From contig NZ_JAHKRR010000001.1 of assembly GCF_018863395.1 (NCBI RefSeq), positions 992,001 through 1,056,000 on the forward strand: a DNA stretch of 64,000 nt, read 5' to 3'. This document shows, piece after piece, positions 8,398 through 17,686 of this stretch. The position numbers and the translations under genes are program-made. The number at the start of each line of letters is the position of its first letter. The first letter of the stretch is position 1. Under the pieces are notes generated by a model, which was not told the origin of the DNA, ran no database searches, and worked only from the letters and a program-made list of their open reading frames with translations. This DNA comes from Sinomicrobium weinanense (GTDB lineage Bacteria > Bacteroidota > Bacteroidia > Flavobacteriales > Flavobacteriaceae).

Positions 8398-9855
8398 TCA
8401 TTTAACATCCCACCACAGTCTGGTATGCAGATTATCCGGTCCCTGGAAGGATATCATTTCATCGTAATTGGCTTTATTATTATCTGCGATGGAAGCATCG
8501 TAAGCATGTCTTACCGGGATCCTCGGATCATTCGCAAAGGAAGAAGGTGTCAGGGAAGGAGCGTCGAGTCTCCTCCATTCGGCCCAGGCTTCGGGACCGT
8601 TCAGGTATAATGCCACCCATTTTTCATAGGCGATGTCTTCAATGTCTCCGTAAGGATGGTCGGCAATATAGTCCGCAGTGTCTTCTTCACTAATCCCCCA
8701 ATATTCCATAGACGCAACAATGGCCTCTTCATACAGGGTGGCTGCATCGCTTCCGCCTACATTCCATCCTTTTCCGGCAGCTTCCGCCAGGGCGAATTTT
8801 ACCTGGGCAGCCGTATAGATCGGGGAAGGATAGTCGGGGGTGTAAATGATCTCAGCTGGCATAAAGGAGTAATTCGGTACATCTCCGTTTACCTTGCCGT
8901 TCGGGGCCCCTACATAACCCGCATCCATTCCATCGGGGAACTTGGTCACTGTGGAAACACTGTCCCTCGCCGGCTCTGCATATTTAAAAAGCCTCGGATC
9001 GAGGTTGTCCCGTAAAGATTCTATCATGGTCCGGGAAAGGATGTAGTCTTCACGGGTTTTGAAATTATCGTTCCACGGACTGTCGCTGTTATCGTCGGTG
9101 CCGTAATGATACTCTATATTATCGTCATTTGACATTACCAGCAATCCCGATGCCACAGCTTCTTCGAATTTGGTCTGGGCCAGCCCGGGCTTTACATCTG
9201 ATATTCTCAACGCCATGGTCATTTTAAGATTATTAGCGAACGATGCCCATCTTTCCAGGTCCCCGTCGAACAAAAAGTCCCCGTCCGGCGCAGGAGTTTC
9301 GTAATCTATAAGCGACAAGGCCTCTTCGATCTCGGCAAAGAGAAAATCGTATATACTCTCCTGTGTATCGAATTTCGGCTGAGGGTTGTCAATCCCCATA
9401 AAAGCCTCCGACCATGGGAGTGCCCCCCACCTGTCGGTCATATAGTGCAGGAAATAGGCCCTGACTATTTTGGCTACGGCTATTTGATTGTCGTTGCTTC
9501 CGTAAGTCAGTACATCGTCTGCTGTTTCGGGATCACTATTGAGCTCTATGATCTTGTTCAGATCCTGTAACGGGCCCACATACCAATCGTCATAGCTATA
9601 TGTCAATCCGGAATATCTCGATGCGCCCGGATACTGTCCTTCTGTAATATGTTGCATGTACAGAATGGGGGTTTCATCAATCACAATGTCCGGGATATTT
9701 GATAATGAATTTGCCAGTAATAAGGAAGTAACCCCTTTGGTCGGGCCATTCGGGTTATCGTTAGTGTCGCCATAATCGACAGTGTCACATGAGCTGTACA
9801 GTATTGTAAGGCACAGAACCCATCCAATATATTGATATAAATTACTCATTTTCAT
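8398..9855 (-). CDS. SusD/RagB-type nutrient-binding lipoprotein (SusD-like_2 group)
   Basis: Predicted surface lipoprotein of 485 residues that acts as the lid of the SusC transporter encoded just upstream (stop of susC at 9862, six bases away). The N-terminus is a type II signal peptide with lipobox LYSSC (Cys about residue 23). The conserved start of the mature part, DTNDNPNGPTKGVTSLLLAN, and the C-terminal EAWAEWRRLDAPSLTP segment match the SusD-like_2 family more than classical SusD. The TPR-like helices (ALSLIDYE, AYFLHYMTDRWGALPWSEAF) are visible. The ligand is unknown. A second in-frame ATG two codons in is an equally good start. Confidence 0.9.
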   Translation of the reverse strand: MKMSNLYQYIGWVLCLTILYSSCDTVDYGDTNDNPNGPTKGVTSLLLANSLSNIPDIVIDETPILYMQHITEGQYPGASRYSGLTYSYDDWYVGPLQDLNKIIELNSDPETADDVLTYGSNDNQIAVAKIVRAYFLHYMTDRWGALPWSEAFMGIDNPQPKFDTQESIYDFLFAEIEEALSLIDYETPAPDGDFLFDGDLERWASFANNLKMTMALRISDVKPGLAQTKFEEAVASGLLVMSNDDNIEYHYGTDDNSDSPWNDNFKTREDYILSRTMIESLRDNLDPRLFKYAEPARDSVSTVTKFPDGMDAGYVGAPNGKVNGDVPNYSFMPAEIIYTPDYPSPIYTAAQVKFALAEAAGKGWNVGGSDAATLYEEAIVASMEYWGISEEDTADYIADHPYGDIEDIAYEKWVALYLNGPEAWAEWRRLDAPSLTPSSFANDPRIPVRHAYDASIADNNKANYDEMISFQGPDNLHTRLWWDVK

Positions 9856-9861
9856 TTCTGT

Positions 9862-12800
9862 TTAAAATGTTAAGTTTAAATTGACACCAATAGTACGTGT
9901 CATTGGCAATGTACCGGCTTCCGCCCAATTGATATCACTCCTTTTTTCCAGCTCTGAAGGGTCTATCCACGGGAGATCGGATGAAATCAGCCACAGGTTG
10001 TTGGCAAATACGCTAATAGAAGCGGCAGACAGGTTGAACTTTTCTATGAGACTTTTATTGAAATCATACCCCACTCGAACAGTCCTCAGTTTTACGTATG
10101 AGGCATCGTGGAGATTATTTTCATAGATATTACCGAGGTTCCCCAGGTTATACAGCACCTGCGGATCGACATAGGTATCTACCACCGTTCCGTCGCTGAC
10201 AGGATTTCCCTGGTCGTCTATCCCGGTTTGCAATACACCGACGATATGCTCTCCCCCGCCGGAAGCTGCGGGATCCCTTTTCGGGTTCCCTTTGTCGTTT
10301 AAGCCTGCGGTATAGGAAGCAAGCCCGGAGTGATCCATGTACCGTTCTGTTCTCGAATAATACTTTCCGCCTTTCTGGAAGTCAAATCCGAGAGCCAGGG
10401 AAATGTTCTTGTATTTGAAATTCGAAGTAATACCCCCTGTAAAATCGGGCAATAAAGAGCCGAGGAATTTGTTTTGCTGGATACTGTAATAATAGTTCCC
10501 ATCATTTTCGGTAAACATAATATTTCCCTTATCATCGGTTGCAAAACCCGTTCCGTAGAAGAGTCCCCATTTTTCTCCAACCCGTTCCTGCAGCCTTATA
10601 TTTGAAGTATAAGTACTCAGATCCCGTGCATCAATGCCGGGATACAGCTCATCGACCACTCTTTCCATGGTTGCAAAATTTACCCCGAGCTCCCAGCTTA
10701 CATCCTCAGATTTGAAAATCTCCCCGGTTAAACCGATCTCAAACCCCTTTGTAGTCTGCTGACCGCTGTTTACCGTTATATTCGAATACCCGGTTGCTCC
10801 GTCCAATGGTACATTAATGGGGAGGTCGGTATCAATTCTGTTGTAGTAGGTAAGGTCGAGATAGATTCTGTTCCTCAGAAATTGCAATTCCGCACCAACT
10901 TCAAATTCGTCTCTCACACCGCCTTTCAGTGCCGGATTTTCCTGAGTATCAGACACGCCGATCCTTCCGGTACCCTGATAAAGCGACCCTACATCATATA
11001 CGTTCTTTGTAAGATAGGGATCCGGGAAAAACGGGGCACTTGCATAACCGGCCCTGAGCTTGGCAAATGTCAGGACGTCGTTGTCCGGCAATACATTGTG
11101 CAACAGGAAGCTCAGTGAGCCACCGTAGGTCTCTACCCTGTTGGCATCTGACCTGGCTGTGGATGACCAGTCCAATCTGTACGACCCGTCCAGGTACAGT
11201 GTGCTTTTATACCCGAAAGAGGCCTTGGCAAACAATCCGTTCCTCTTTTCTCTTTCGGTTTCATTTGTTGCCGTAACCGGATCCTGCGACCCTGCCAGGT
11301 TATAAAAATCTGGGATCATCAGGTCTCCGTTGGTTGTGGCATTAAGTCCTCTATAGTCTTTTTTTATCTTTTCTCCTCCAACGGACAGATCGACATCGAG
11401 ATTATCATTGAAGAAACGGTTGTTGTAATTCAACATCCCGAAGAAATCCTGCCTCTCATGCCGATAATGCTCTTCCTCGTAAGATGCGGGATCGAGCAAA
11501 CTGATGGTCGTTGCCCGGTCGTCCCACATATAAGAGTGGAATGTTTTCCTGACATCAAAAACAAAGTTCAAATGGTCATTGATCTCGTATTGAATGCCCA
11601 GTTTTGCAAAATAGGTGTTCTTGTTCCAATGCGCTTCATTTTCATAAGAATGAAAGTAAGGCGAGTCCCAGTATAAAGGCCTTGCATCTCTCGGCCCACG
11701 GATATTCCAGGAAACAGTTTTACTATTGCGGACATAGTTCCGGAGCCTTTTAAAATCGAGCTGTCGCTGCCACCACTGGTTAAAATTAGATCCCAGGTTG
11801 TTGTAGTTTTGATCGGGATTGTTCAACATATCCCTGTCTTCCAGGTTGATATTGGCGATAAATTTCAGTTTTTCGGTGACATTATAAGAACCGTTTATCG
11901 ATATTTTCATCGATTTGTTACTCGAGTTGGGGATCACACCATTTTGGTTGATGTATGTGGCCGTACTCATAATATTGTATTTATCTCCGGCCTTGGAAAA
12001 CGACAAGGTGGTATTGGTGGTCAATGCGGTATCGTAAAAACTCCTGATACCATTCGGGGATTTAGTCCAGGGACGGAGTTTTCCAAACTCAGGTGTATCC
12101 TGGATCCAGCTATCCCAGTGCCTTACCATTTGCCCGTCCAATCTCGGTCCCCAGCTTTCATCGGCCCAGAAATCGGGATATTTTTGTCCGTCAAAAGCCG
12201 CCCATTCGGCGGGGTCTGCAGAAGGGTCATATTCAAATACGTTAAACGTTTGGCTATATCCCCCTCCGTATTCATCCTGATAATCCGGCAGCGTGGCCAC
12301 CGAATTCAGTCCCATGGAATGATCTATTTGAAATTTAGCTACACCGGATGTTCCCGTTTTACTGGTAATGATAACAACACCATTCCTCCCTTCGGGTCCG
12401 TAAATGGCCGTTGCAGAAGCTCCTTTCAGTACAGAAATATCAGCGATATTATTGGTGTTAATGTCGCTGGAATTATAGATCCTGATCCCGTCTACCACAT
12501 ACAGGAGATCGTCGTTCCCCCTGAGCCTGATCCTGGACTCTCCGAAAGTAGAACTGTTGTTCCCCACGATCTGTACCCCCGAGATCTTACCGGCTACCGC
12601 GTTGGCAACATCGGTCTCTCTCGCCTGTATGAGCTGATCTCCATTGACAGACTGTTGCGAATACCCAAGAGCTTTTTTCTCCCTTTTGATACCCAGCCCG
12701 GTGACCACCACCTCGTCCAATGCCTCCGCATCCTGTATGAGCGTAATGTCCATAGTTCCGGAGGCGGCCACTGTCCGCTCTTCCGTCTTTTGTCCGATAT

Positions 12801-13023
12801 AGGAGAAAACCAGAACATCCCCTACGTTGGCCTGGACGGAATAATTTCCATCAAAATCGGTTTGGGCACCGTTTGTACTACCCTTTACCAATACATTTAC
12901 TCCGGGTAACGGCATACCGTTTTGATCGACCACCGTTCCAGTAACAGTTTTTTCCTGTGCAAAAATAAATTGCACAAGCAACGTCAAACTAAGCACAAAA
13001 AATGTGCGTAATGGTGCTTTCAT
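9862..13023 (-). CDS. SusC/RagA-type TonB-dependent outer-membrane transporter
   Basis: TonB-dependent receptor of 1053 residues. In order: signal peptide ending at about FIFAQ; CarboxypepD_reg-like domain (TVTGTVVDQNGMPLPGVNV to VFSYIGQKTEERTV); TonB box region ALDEVVVTG; plug domain (VAGKISGVQIV, LLYVVDGIRI, SVLKGASATAIYG, NGVVIITSKTG); then a 22-strand barrel ending in aromatic NLTF. It pairs with the SusD-like gene downstream. Upstream is a TTG-N19-TACATTCG promoter match (13051-13080). The plug lacks the usual S/T-rich stretch between GVQIV and IRLRG, a minor variation. Confidence 0.95.
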   Translation of the reverse strand: MKAPLRTFFVLSLTLLVQFIFAQEKTVTGTVVDQNGMPLPGVNVLVKGSTNGAQTDFDGNYSVQANVGDVLVFSYIGQKTEERTVAASGTMDITLIQDAEALDEVVVTGLGIKREKKALGYSQQSVNGDQLIQARETDVANAVAGKISGVQIVGNNSSTFGESRIRLRGNDDLLYVVDGIRIYNSSDINTNNIADISVLKGASATAIYGPEGRNGVVIITSKTGTSGVAKFQIDHSMGLNSVATLPDYQDEYGGGYSQTFNVFEYDPSADPAEWAAFDGQKYPDFWADESWGPRLDGQMVRHWDSWIQDTPEFGKLRPWTKSPNGIRSFYDTALTTNTTLSFSKAGDKYNIMSTATYINQNGVIPNSSNKSMKISINGSYNVTEKLKFIANINLEDRDMLNNPDQNYNNLGSNFNQWWQRQLDFKRLRNYVRNSKTVSWNIRGPRDARPLYWDSPYFHSYENEAHWNKNTYFAKLGIQYEINDHLNFVFDVRKTFHSYMWDDRATTISLLDPASYEEEHYRHERQDFFGMLNYNNRFFNDNLDVDLSVGGEKIKKDYRGLNATTNGDLMIPDFYNLAGSQDPVTATNETEREKRNGLFAKASFGYKSTLYLDGSYRLDWSSTARSDANRVETYGGSLSFLLHNVLPDNDVLTFAKLRAGYASAPFFPDPYLTKNVYDVGSLYQGTGRIGVSDTQENPALKGGVRDEFEVGAELQFLRNRIYLDLTYYNRIDTDLPINVPLDGATGYSNITVNSGQQTTKGFEIGLTGEIFKSEDVSWELGVNFATMERVVDELYPGIDARDLSTYTSNIRLQERVGEKWGLFYGTGFATDDKGNIMFTENDGNYYYSIQQNKFLGSLLPDFTGGITSNFKYKNISLALGFDFQKGGKYYSRTERYMDHSGLASYTAGLNDKGNPKRDPAASGGGEHIVGVLQTGIDDQGNPVSDGTVVDTYVDPQVLYNLGNLGNIYENNLHDASYVKLRTVRVGYDFNKSLIEKFNLSAASISVFANNLWLISSDLPWIDPSELEKRSDINWAEAGTLPMTRTIGVNLNLTF

Positions 13024-13050
13024 ATGAATTAAATTTGAATTAGTTGGCGG

Positions 13051-13080
13051 CGAATGTAAAAAAAATGAGTCCTAAAACAA
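13051..13080 (-). promoter_or_regulatory. Probable promoter of the first susC/susD pair
   Basis: On the minus strand TTG (13078-13080) is followed after 19 bases by TACATTCG (13051-13058), one base from the Bacteroidota -7 consensus TAnnTTTG. It would start transcription about 20-25 bases before the susC ATG at 13023. Confidence 0.4.
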
Positions 13081-13238
13081 TTTTAAATCTTAATTTTTTC
13101 TTAACAAAACACTACTTTTAGTTAAAATTCAATAAAAACGTGTTAAAAATGTGAATTTTAATACGGATAAAAAATTAAATCTATCAAATTTCATAACATT
13201 ATGTTACAATTTATAGACGGTGTATTCGAAAACATTTT

Positions 13239-13246
13239 TAAATTTG
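13239..13246 (+). promoter_or_regulatory. -7 box candidate for the sulfatase gene
   Basis: TAAATTTG matches TAnnTTTG exactly and lies 53 bases before the ATG at 13299. No TTG is seen at the expected -33 position, so this rests on one box. The 254-base divergent region between susC and the sulfatase is otherwise A+T-rich without clear operators. Confidence 0.35.
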
Positions 13247-13298
13247 TACGATAACACAACTAATAAACACCATTGTAATGATCTGTCTGTACAAAAAC

Positions 13299-14855
13299 AT
13301 GAAATACCTGCTTAGTGCGTTATGCCTTTTTTTGATTGTATTCTTCTTGTCGTGTAACCGGTCTCCTTCCGGCACTAAAAAAAGCACTGAAAAGAAAACC
13401 GGCCCGAAAAGGCCAAATGTGGTACTTATTTATACTGACGATCTGGGCTATGGAGACATCAGCACTTATGGTGGTGAAATTCCCACGCCTCATATAGACC
13501 GGTTGGCCGAAGATGGCTTAAAGTTCACCAATGCCTATACCACGGCTTCTACCTGTACCCCGTCCAGGTACTCCCTTCTTACCGGAGAATACGCATGGAG
13601 GGCCAAGGGAAGAGGTGTGGCCCCGGGCGATGCTTCGAGCCTTATAAAACCCGGAACGGAAACATTGCCGGGTGTTTTACAAAAGGCAGGATATAAAACG
13701 GCTGTGGTAGGTAAATGGCATCTGGGGCTCGGCGGTGAAGATGGCCCGGACTGGAATGGAAAGATCGCCCCGGGACCGCTGGAAATAGGTTTTGATTATT
13801 CTTTTCTTATTCCCGCTACGGGCGACAGGGTGCCCTGCGTTTTTGTAGAGAACCACCACGTGGTCAACCTGGACCCTGACGACCCCATACAGGTAAATTA
13901 TCGGAAAAAAGTAGGCAACTGGCCCACGGGAAAGGACAATCCGGAACTCCTGACCACCAAATGGTCGCACGGACACGATATGACCATCGTAAACGGTATC
14001 AGCCGTATAGGTTTTATGACCGGAGGCAAAGCAGCGCTCTGGCGGGATGAGGATTTCGCAGATAAGCTGGTAGAAAAATCTACCGCTTTTATCCGGGAGA
14101 ATAAAGACAAACCGTTCTTCCTCTACTTCTCTACCCATGATATTCACGTACCCCGGATCGCCCATGAGCGTTTCCAGGGAAAGACAGACAGAGGCCCCAG
14201 GGGCGACGTTATCGTACAACTGGACTGGACTGTGGGTGAACTGACCAAAACCTTAAAGGAGCTCGGGCTTGAAGATAATACCATTGTAATATTTACCAGT
14301 GACAACGGCCCTGTCCTGGACGATGGCTACGAGGACCAGGCCGGGGAGCTGGTCGGTGACCACCATCCTTCCGGTATTCTCCGAGGCGGAAAATACAGTG
14401 CTTTCGAAGCCGGTACACGAATCCCCATGATCGTCAAATGGCCGAGGCAGATAAAGCCGGGGAGCACTTCCGGTACACTATTCAGCCAGATAGACCTGAT
14501 AGGATCGTTTGCCGCGCATACCGGGCAGGATATTGCGCCCGGACAGGCCCCGGACACACAGAATCACTGGGATGTCCTTACCGGAAAAGATTCTGCGGGC
14601 CGTAAAGGAGTGGTACAGGAAGCAACTCACGGGGTCCTTTCTTATGTGAGCGGGGACTACAAATATATCCCTCCGAGTGATGGCGGGCCGAAGATCACCT
14701 GGGGGCCGGACATAGAAACCGGCTTCTCTGAAAACGAGCAGCTCTACAATATAAAGGATGACCCTTCCGAAACCAAAAATATTGCAGAAGAACATCCCGG
14801 GATTACCGGGAAGATGCGGGAGGAACTTATGGCTGTCAGGGAGATGGGGAGGTAG
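13299..14855 (+). CDS. Sulfatase (formylglycine-dependent, S1 family), lipoprotein
   Basis: Hydrolyses sulfate esters, probably of sulfated glycans or glycosaminoglycan-like material taken up by the adjoining SusC/SusD systems. I chose the ATG at 13299 (MKYLLSALC, 518 residues), because it gives a clean type II signal peptide with lipobox FFLSC; an in-frame ATG at 13278 adds seven residues. The metal-binding DD (TDDLGYGD) is near the N-terminus, and the catalytic signature CTPSRYSLLTG has cysteine in the position converted to formylglycine. Further active-site blocks are GKWHLG and TSDNGP. It is the only plus-strand gene in the uptake locus and ends at a terminator at 14946-14968. No formylglycine-generating maturase gene is in the window. 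Confidence 0.93.
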   Translation: MKYLLSALCLFLIVFFLSCNRSPSGTKKSTEKKTGPKRPNVVLIYTDDLGYGDISTYGGEIPTPHIDRLAEDGLKFTNAYTTASTCTPSRYSLLTGEYAWRAKGRGVAPGDASSLIKPGTETLPGVLQKAGYKTAVVGKWHLGLGGEDGPDWNGKIAPGPLEIGFDYSFLIPATGDRVPCVFVENHHVVNLDPDDPIQVNYRKKVGNWPTGKDNPELLTTKWSHGHDMTIVNGISRIGFMTGGKAALWRDEDFADKLVEKSTAFIRENKDKPFFLYFSTHDIHVPRIAHERFQGKTDRGPRGDVIVQLDWTVGELTKTLKELGLEDNTIVIFTSDNGPVLDDGYEDQAGELVGDHHPSGILRGGKYSAFEAGTRIPMIVKWPRQIKPGSTSGTLFSQIDLIGSFAAHTGQDIAPGQAPDTQNHWDVLTGKDSAGRKGVVQEATHGVLSYVSGDYKYIPPSDGGPKITWGPDIETGFSENEQLYNIKDDPSETKNIAEEHPGITGKMREELMAVREMGR

Positions 14856-14945
14856 GTTTTATTGCCCGTCACCGGCTACCGGTTGAAGGTTGAAGGTTGC
14901 AGGTTGAAGGTTTGTTATTTTAGATTGGACCTGGTACATATTATA

Positions 14946-14968
14946 AAAAGCCCCATGGCGGGGCTTTT
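14946..14968 (+). terminator. Terminator after the sulfatase gene
   Basis: AAAAGCCCC pairs perfectly with GGGGCTTTT around a five-base loop and the T-run continues into TTA. Because of its A and T flanks it could also serve the opposite strand, where the DUF4998-like gene ends at 15002. Confidence 0.85.
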
Positions 14969-15001
14969 TATGTTTTGGAAGTTGGAACTTGTCTCTCCCT
15001 T

Positions 15002-16435
15002 TTATTCCAGGCCATATACATGGATCTCTGCCAGAAAAGCATAATGATCGGGGCCTTCTATGGCTACGTACTTAAAATATCTCGCTGTTGGATTTGACAT
15101 TATTGTATAATTCTGACCTTCATCCGTACCGGGATCCATGTCGAAAGTTCCGGCATCCGTCCAGTTTTCCCCATCGCTGCTGACCAGGAACTGGTGTCTG
15201 GTCTGTCCGTTGTCATTGCCCTGCCTCCTGAACACTTCAAAACTGCCAATGGTTTTTTCGGCCCCCATATCGATCACCACATAATGGGGATATTCCGGGG
15301 TTCCGTTTTCCCAGGCAGAATGCCAGAAGGTATCCGGGTTATCGTCTATAACTGCCATGGCCTTGCCATTATCGGGATAAGTTTCCGTTCCTTCAGCGGG
15401 TTCTTCGGACGAAAAATCATATACGGTCCAACTGCTTTTGTCCAGTTTTACTGCTTTTCCCGGGGCAACGACATAGGTTTGGGGCCCAAAGGAATTGCCT
15501 TCTGTGTCCGAAATAGTTACCCGGACCTCCTGTTCTCCTGCTTCCATCCCGGAAATTGCGGTTTTCCCTGTTATTTCTCCGGATTCTACGGTATGTGTTT
15601 TTTCTTCCCCGTTTGCCGTATAGGCGAAATCCAGTCTCAGGTCCAGCCCGTCCGGGTTATTCCAATCTGCGGTAACCCCTCCCAGTATATCCGTAAAGGT
15701 GATGTTTTCTATGATCGGGAGTATCTCTGGCAGCTCCAGTACTTTCCAATCCGATCCGAATTCATCGAGAGCGGTTTCCACACCTTCCACTGCCGGAGTA
15801 GGAACATAATAGGTACGGTACATAATATCTTTTTCCACATCGCAACCCGGAAGGTGTATTGTATCTGTTTCCCTGGAAATAACCTCTACGGTTTCTTCAT
15901 TGGCCGTATTGGTATATTTAACTTCCGTATTCCTTTCATTTTCAGTACCGGACACAAAAGCCATCATAGCCCGGGCACCGTCAAAAGAGAATGTACTGAC
16001 TATTCTCGATACAAGGTTGGACCTGTAATTTTCGCCATAAGCCGTTGCGGAGTGTTCTACGGCAATGGATTTGTTTCCTTTACTGTCTTTGAGATATACC
16101 TCAAAATCATAATTGCCTTCGGGTATCCGGACCTCCACGTTCAGCGAATCTCTTTGGTATGTGGTACGGTCCACTTTAAAGTTTGTGGAGTCTTCCGCAC
16201 TCCATCGAATAACACCTTCTTTTATCTTGGGGTCTGAATTAATGAATACTTGAAACAATATACGTTCCTTTCCCGAACGCGATATAATGGTGTCGGGCTT
16301 CCCTACACTCACCGGTTCTTCCTGATCGACATAATCATCATAGGTGTCGTATATATCCGAATTGCACGAGTAGCTTAGCCCGATTATAAGGATAAGCGCC
16401 CATGCTTTATACAATATGTTTTTTATAGGTATCAT
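15002..16435 (-). CDS. Surface lipoprotein with DUF4998-like N-terminus and C-terminal F5/8C (discoidin) domain
   Basis: Predicted exported lipoprotein of 477 residues, lipobox LSYSC near residue 24. The N-terminal part (YDDYVDQEEPVSVGKPDTI, SGKERILFQVFINSDPKIKEG) resembles DUF4998, found beside SusC/SusD genes, followed by fibronectin/Ig-like beta domains. The last 140 residues form an F5/8 type C-like domain (DDNPDTFWHSAW, PHYVVIDMGAEKTIGSFEVFR, ARYFKYVAIEG), a fold that often binds glycans. It is probably a surface glycan-binding protein in the same operon as the gene at 16451, 15 bases away. No catalytic residues are evident. Confidence 0.75.
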   Translation of the reverse strand: MIPIKNILYKAWALILIIGLSYSCNSDIYDTYDDYVDQEEPVSVGKPDTIISRSGKERILFQVFINSDPKIKEGVIRWSAEDSTNFKVDRTTYQRDSLNVEVRIPEGNYDFEVYLKDSKGNKSIAVEHSATAYGENYRSNLVSRIVSTFSFDGARAMMAFVSGTENERNTEVKYTNTANEETVEVISRETDTIHLPGCDVEKDIMYRTYYVPTPAVEGVETALDEFGSDWKVLELPEILPIIENITFTDILGGVTADWNNPDGLDLRLDFAYTANGEEKTHTVESGEITGKTAISGMEAGEQEVRVTISDTEGNSFGPQTYVVAPGKAVKLDKSSWTVYDFSSEEPAEGTETYPDNGKAMAVIDDNPDTFWHSAWENGTPEYPHYVVIDMGAEKTIGSFEVFRRQGNDNGQTRHQFLVSSDGENWTDAGTFDMDPGTDEGQNYTIMSNPTARYFKYVAIEGPDHYAFLAEIHVYGLE

Positions 16436-16450
16436 AGCTTTGTTTTTAAA

Positions 16451-17659
16451 TTATTCTACAACCTGGCCGTACACTTCTACTTCCATGATATGCAGGTAGG
16501 TGGTTCCTGGCCCTGCCCAGCTTTGTAAATTGACAAAGCGTATAAAGCGAACTGGGGGCGCACTGGAAATAATGGTGGCTTCCTCTCCCCTGGCCGCAGC
16601 ATCTACATCTTCGCTGGAATTTTGCTGAAGCGGTTGCCCGGACGGTTTTATGACCTCTCCGTTTTCCACGAGTTTGGTCCACCCGTCAAAACTGCCATCG
16701 CTGTTGAGCTGGTCTGTTCCCCATATTTCGTAATACCTGGGATTTCCGTGAAAATAGATCCACGACCCCTGTCTTTGCCAGAACTTCAAACGGCTAAGTT
16801 TGGCTGTCACCCCCAGGTCGAATGTAAAGAAGTGCGGGTCCTGGCCCTCGTATGTCGGCAAGGGGTCGTCGTCTTTCCAACCCTGGGGCGTATGGAAACC
16901 CGAACCGATGTCATCGTTGAACAGGTTGGACATCACCCATCCGAAGGCATCGGGTGCATCGTGTGGGAGTGACATAGGAGCATGAAGATTTTTGTCCAGT
17001 AACTGTTCAAATAATGGGGATACAGTGGTTTCTTTAACTTCAGAAATATTATCGTACCTGTCCCGGATAAAAACACTGAACGACCTTGGGATAGTATCAT
17101 AGCCCCGTACGGCAAAATCGTCTTCTTTCCTGGAAGAATACCGTACTTCTATCTGTTCTGTCTGTCCGATTTCGTTATCCGTGAGTACGATCAGGGAAAC
17201 GGGGGCCTCGGCTTCATTTTCCCAGTACAGGTGCATTCCCCCGAAATCTGCTTCCATGCTCAGGCTCTCCCGGATAAGTTGAATGGGAGGCGTTTTGGGT
17301 TTTATGACCACATCCACCGGTTCGGATTCATTTTCACTCTGGTCTACGGTAAATAATTGTACCTGATATTCGTTAGTATCCCCAAACCCTTCTACGGTCA
17401 ATGAGTTATTATATACGGAAGACTTTACGCTCGCCATCTCACCGGTAGTACGTTGAAACCGGGCCACAACATATAAAATGTCATCATCACCCGGAAGCGC
17501 ATAGGTTATATCAGCCCCGCCGGATATGCTCTTTATTTCTATGTCCGTCACCTGCCCCGGAGGGATATCGTCCGCAACCAAAGGCCTCCGTATATCGTCA
17601 TCGCAACTTGTGCAAACAACAAAACACAACAGCAAACAATAAAAATGTATATTTTTCAT
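16451..17659 (-). CDS. Surface lipoprotein, DUF4959/DUF5126/DUF5000-like
   Basis: Predicted lipoprotein of 402 residues with lipobox VVCTSC (Cys about residue 19). The layout fits the three-domain family found next to SusC/SusD pairs: an N-terminal Ig-like domain (PGQVTDIEIKSISGGADITYALPGD, residues roughly 34-58), a middle beta domain, and a C-terminal discoidin-like domain (FFTFDLGVTAKLSRLKFWQR, PVRFIRFVNLQSW). With its neighbour at 15002 it forms a pair of discoidin-bearing lipoproteins downstream of the second SusC/SusD pair; likely extracellular ligand binding. The role is inferred from context. Confidence 0.72.
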   Translation of the reverse strand: MKNIHFYCLLLCFVVCTSCDDDIRRPLVADDIPPGQVTDIEIKSISGGADITYALPGDDDILYVVARFQRTTGEMASVKSSVYNNSLTVEGFGDTNEYQVQLFTVDQSENESEPVDVVIKPKTPPIQLIRESLSMEADFGGMHLYWENEAEAPVSLIVLTDNEIGQTEQIEVRYSSRKEDDFAVRGYDTIPRSFSVFIRDRYDNISEVKETTVSPLFEQLLDKNLHAPMSLPHDAPDAFGWVMSNLFNDDIGSGFHTPQGWKDDDPLPTYEGQDPHFFTFDLGVTAKLSRLKFWQRQGSWIYFHGNPRYYEIWGTDQLNSDGSFDGWTKLVENGEVIKPSGQPLQQNSSEDVDAAARGEEATIISSAPPVRFIRFVNLQSWAGPGTTYLHIMEVEVYGQVVE

Positions 17660-17686
17660 TTTTTAATCATTTAAAGTTTAAAAAAA

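Noticed and set aside
11809-12909. 366-codon plus-strand ORF opposite the first susC
   Set aside because: It is antisense to a fully conserved SusC gene, has low-complexity-like composition and no domain; a shadow of the real frame.
15194-16237. 347-codon plus-strand ORF opposite the DUF4998-like gene
   Set aside because: Antisense shadow; the minus-strand frame has a signal peptide and a discoidin domain.
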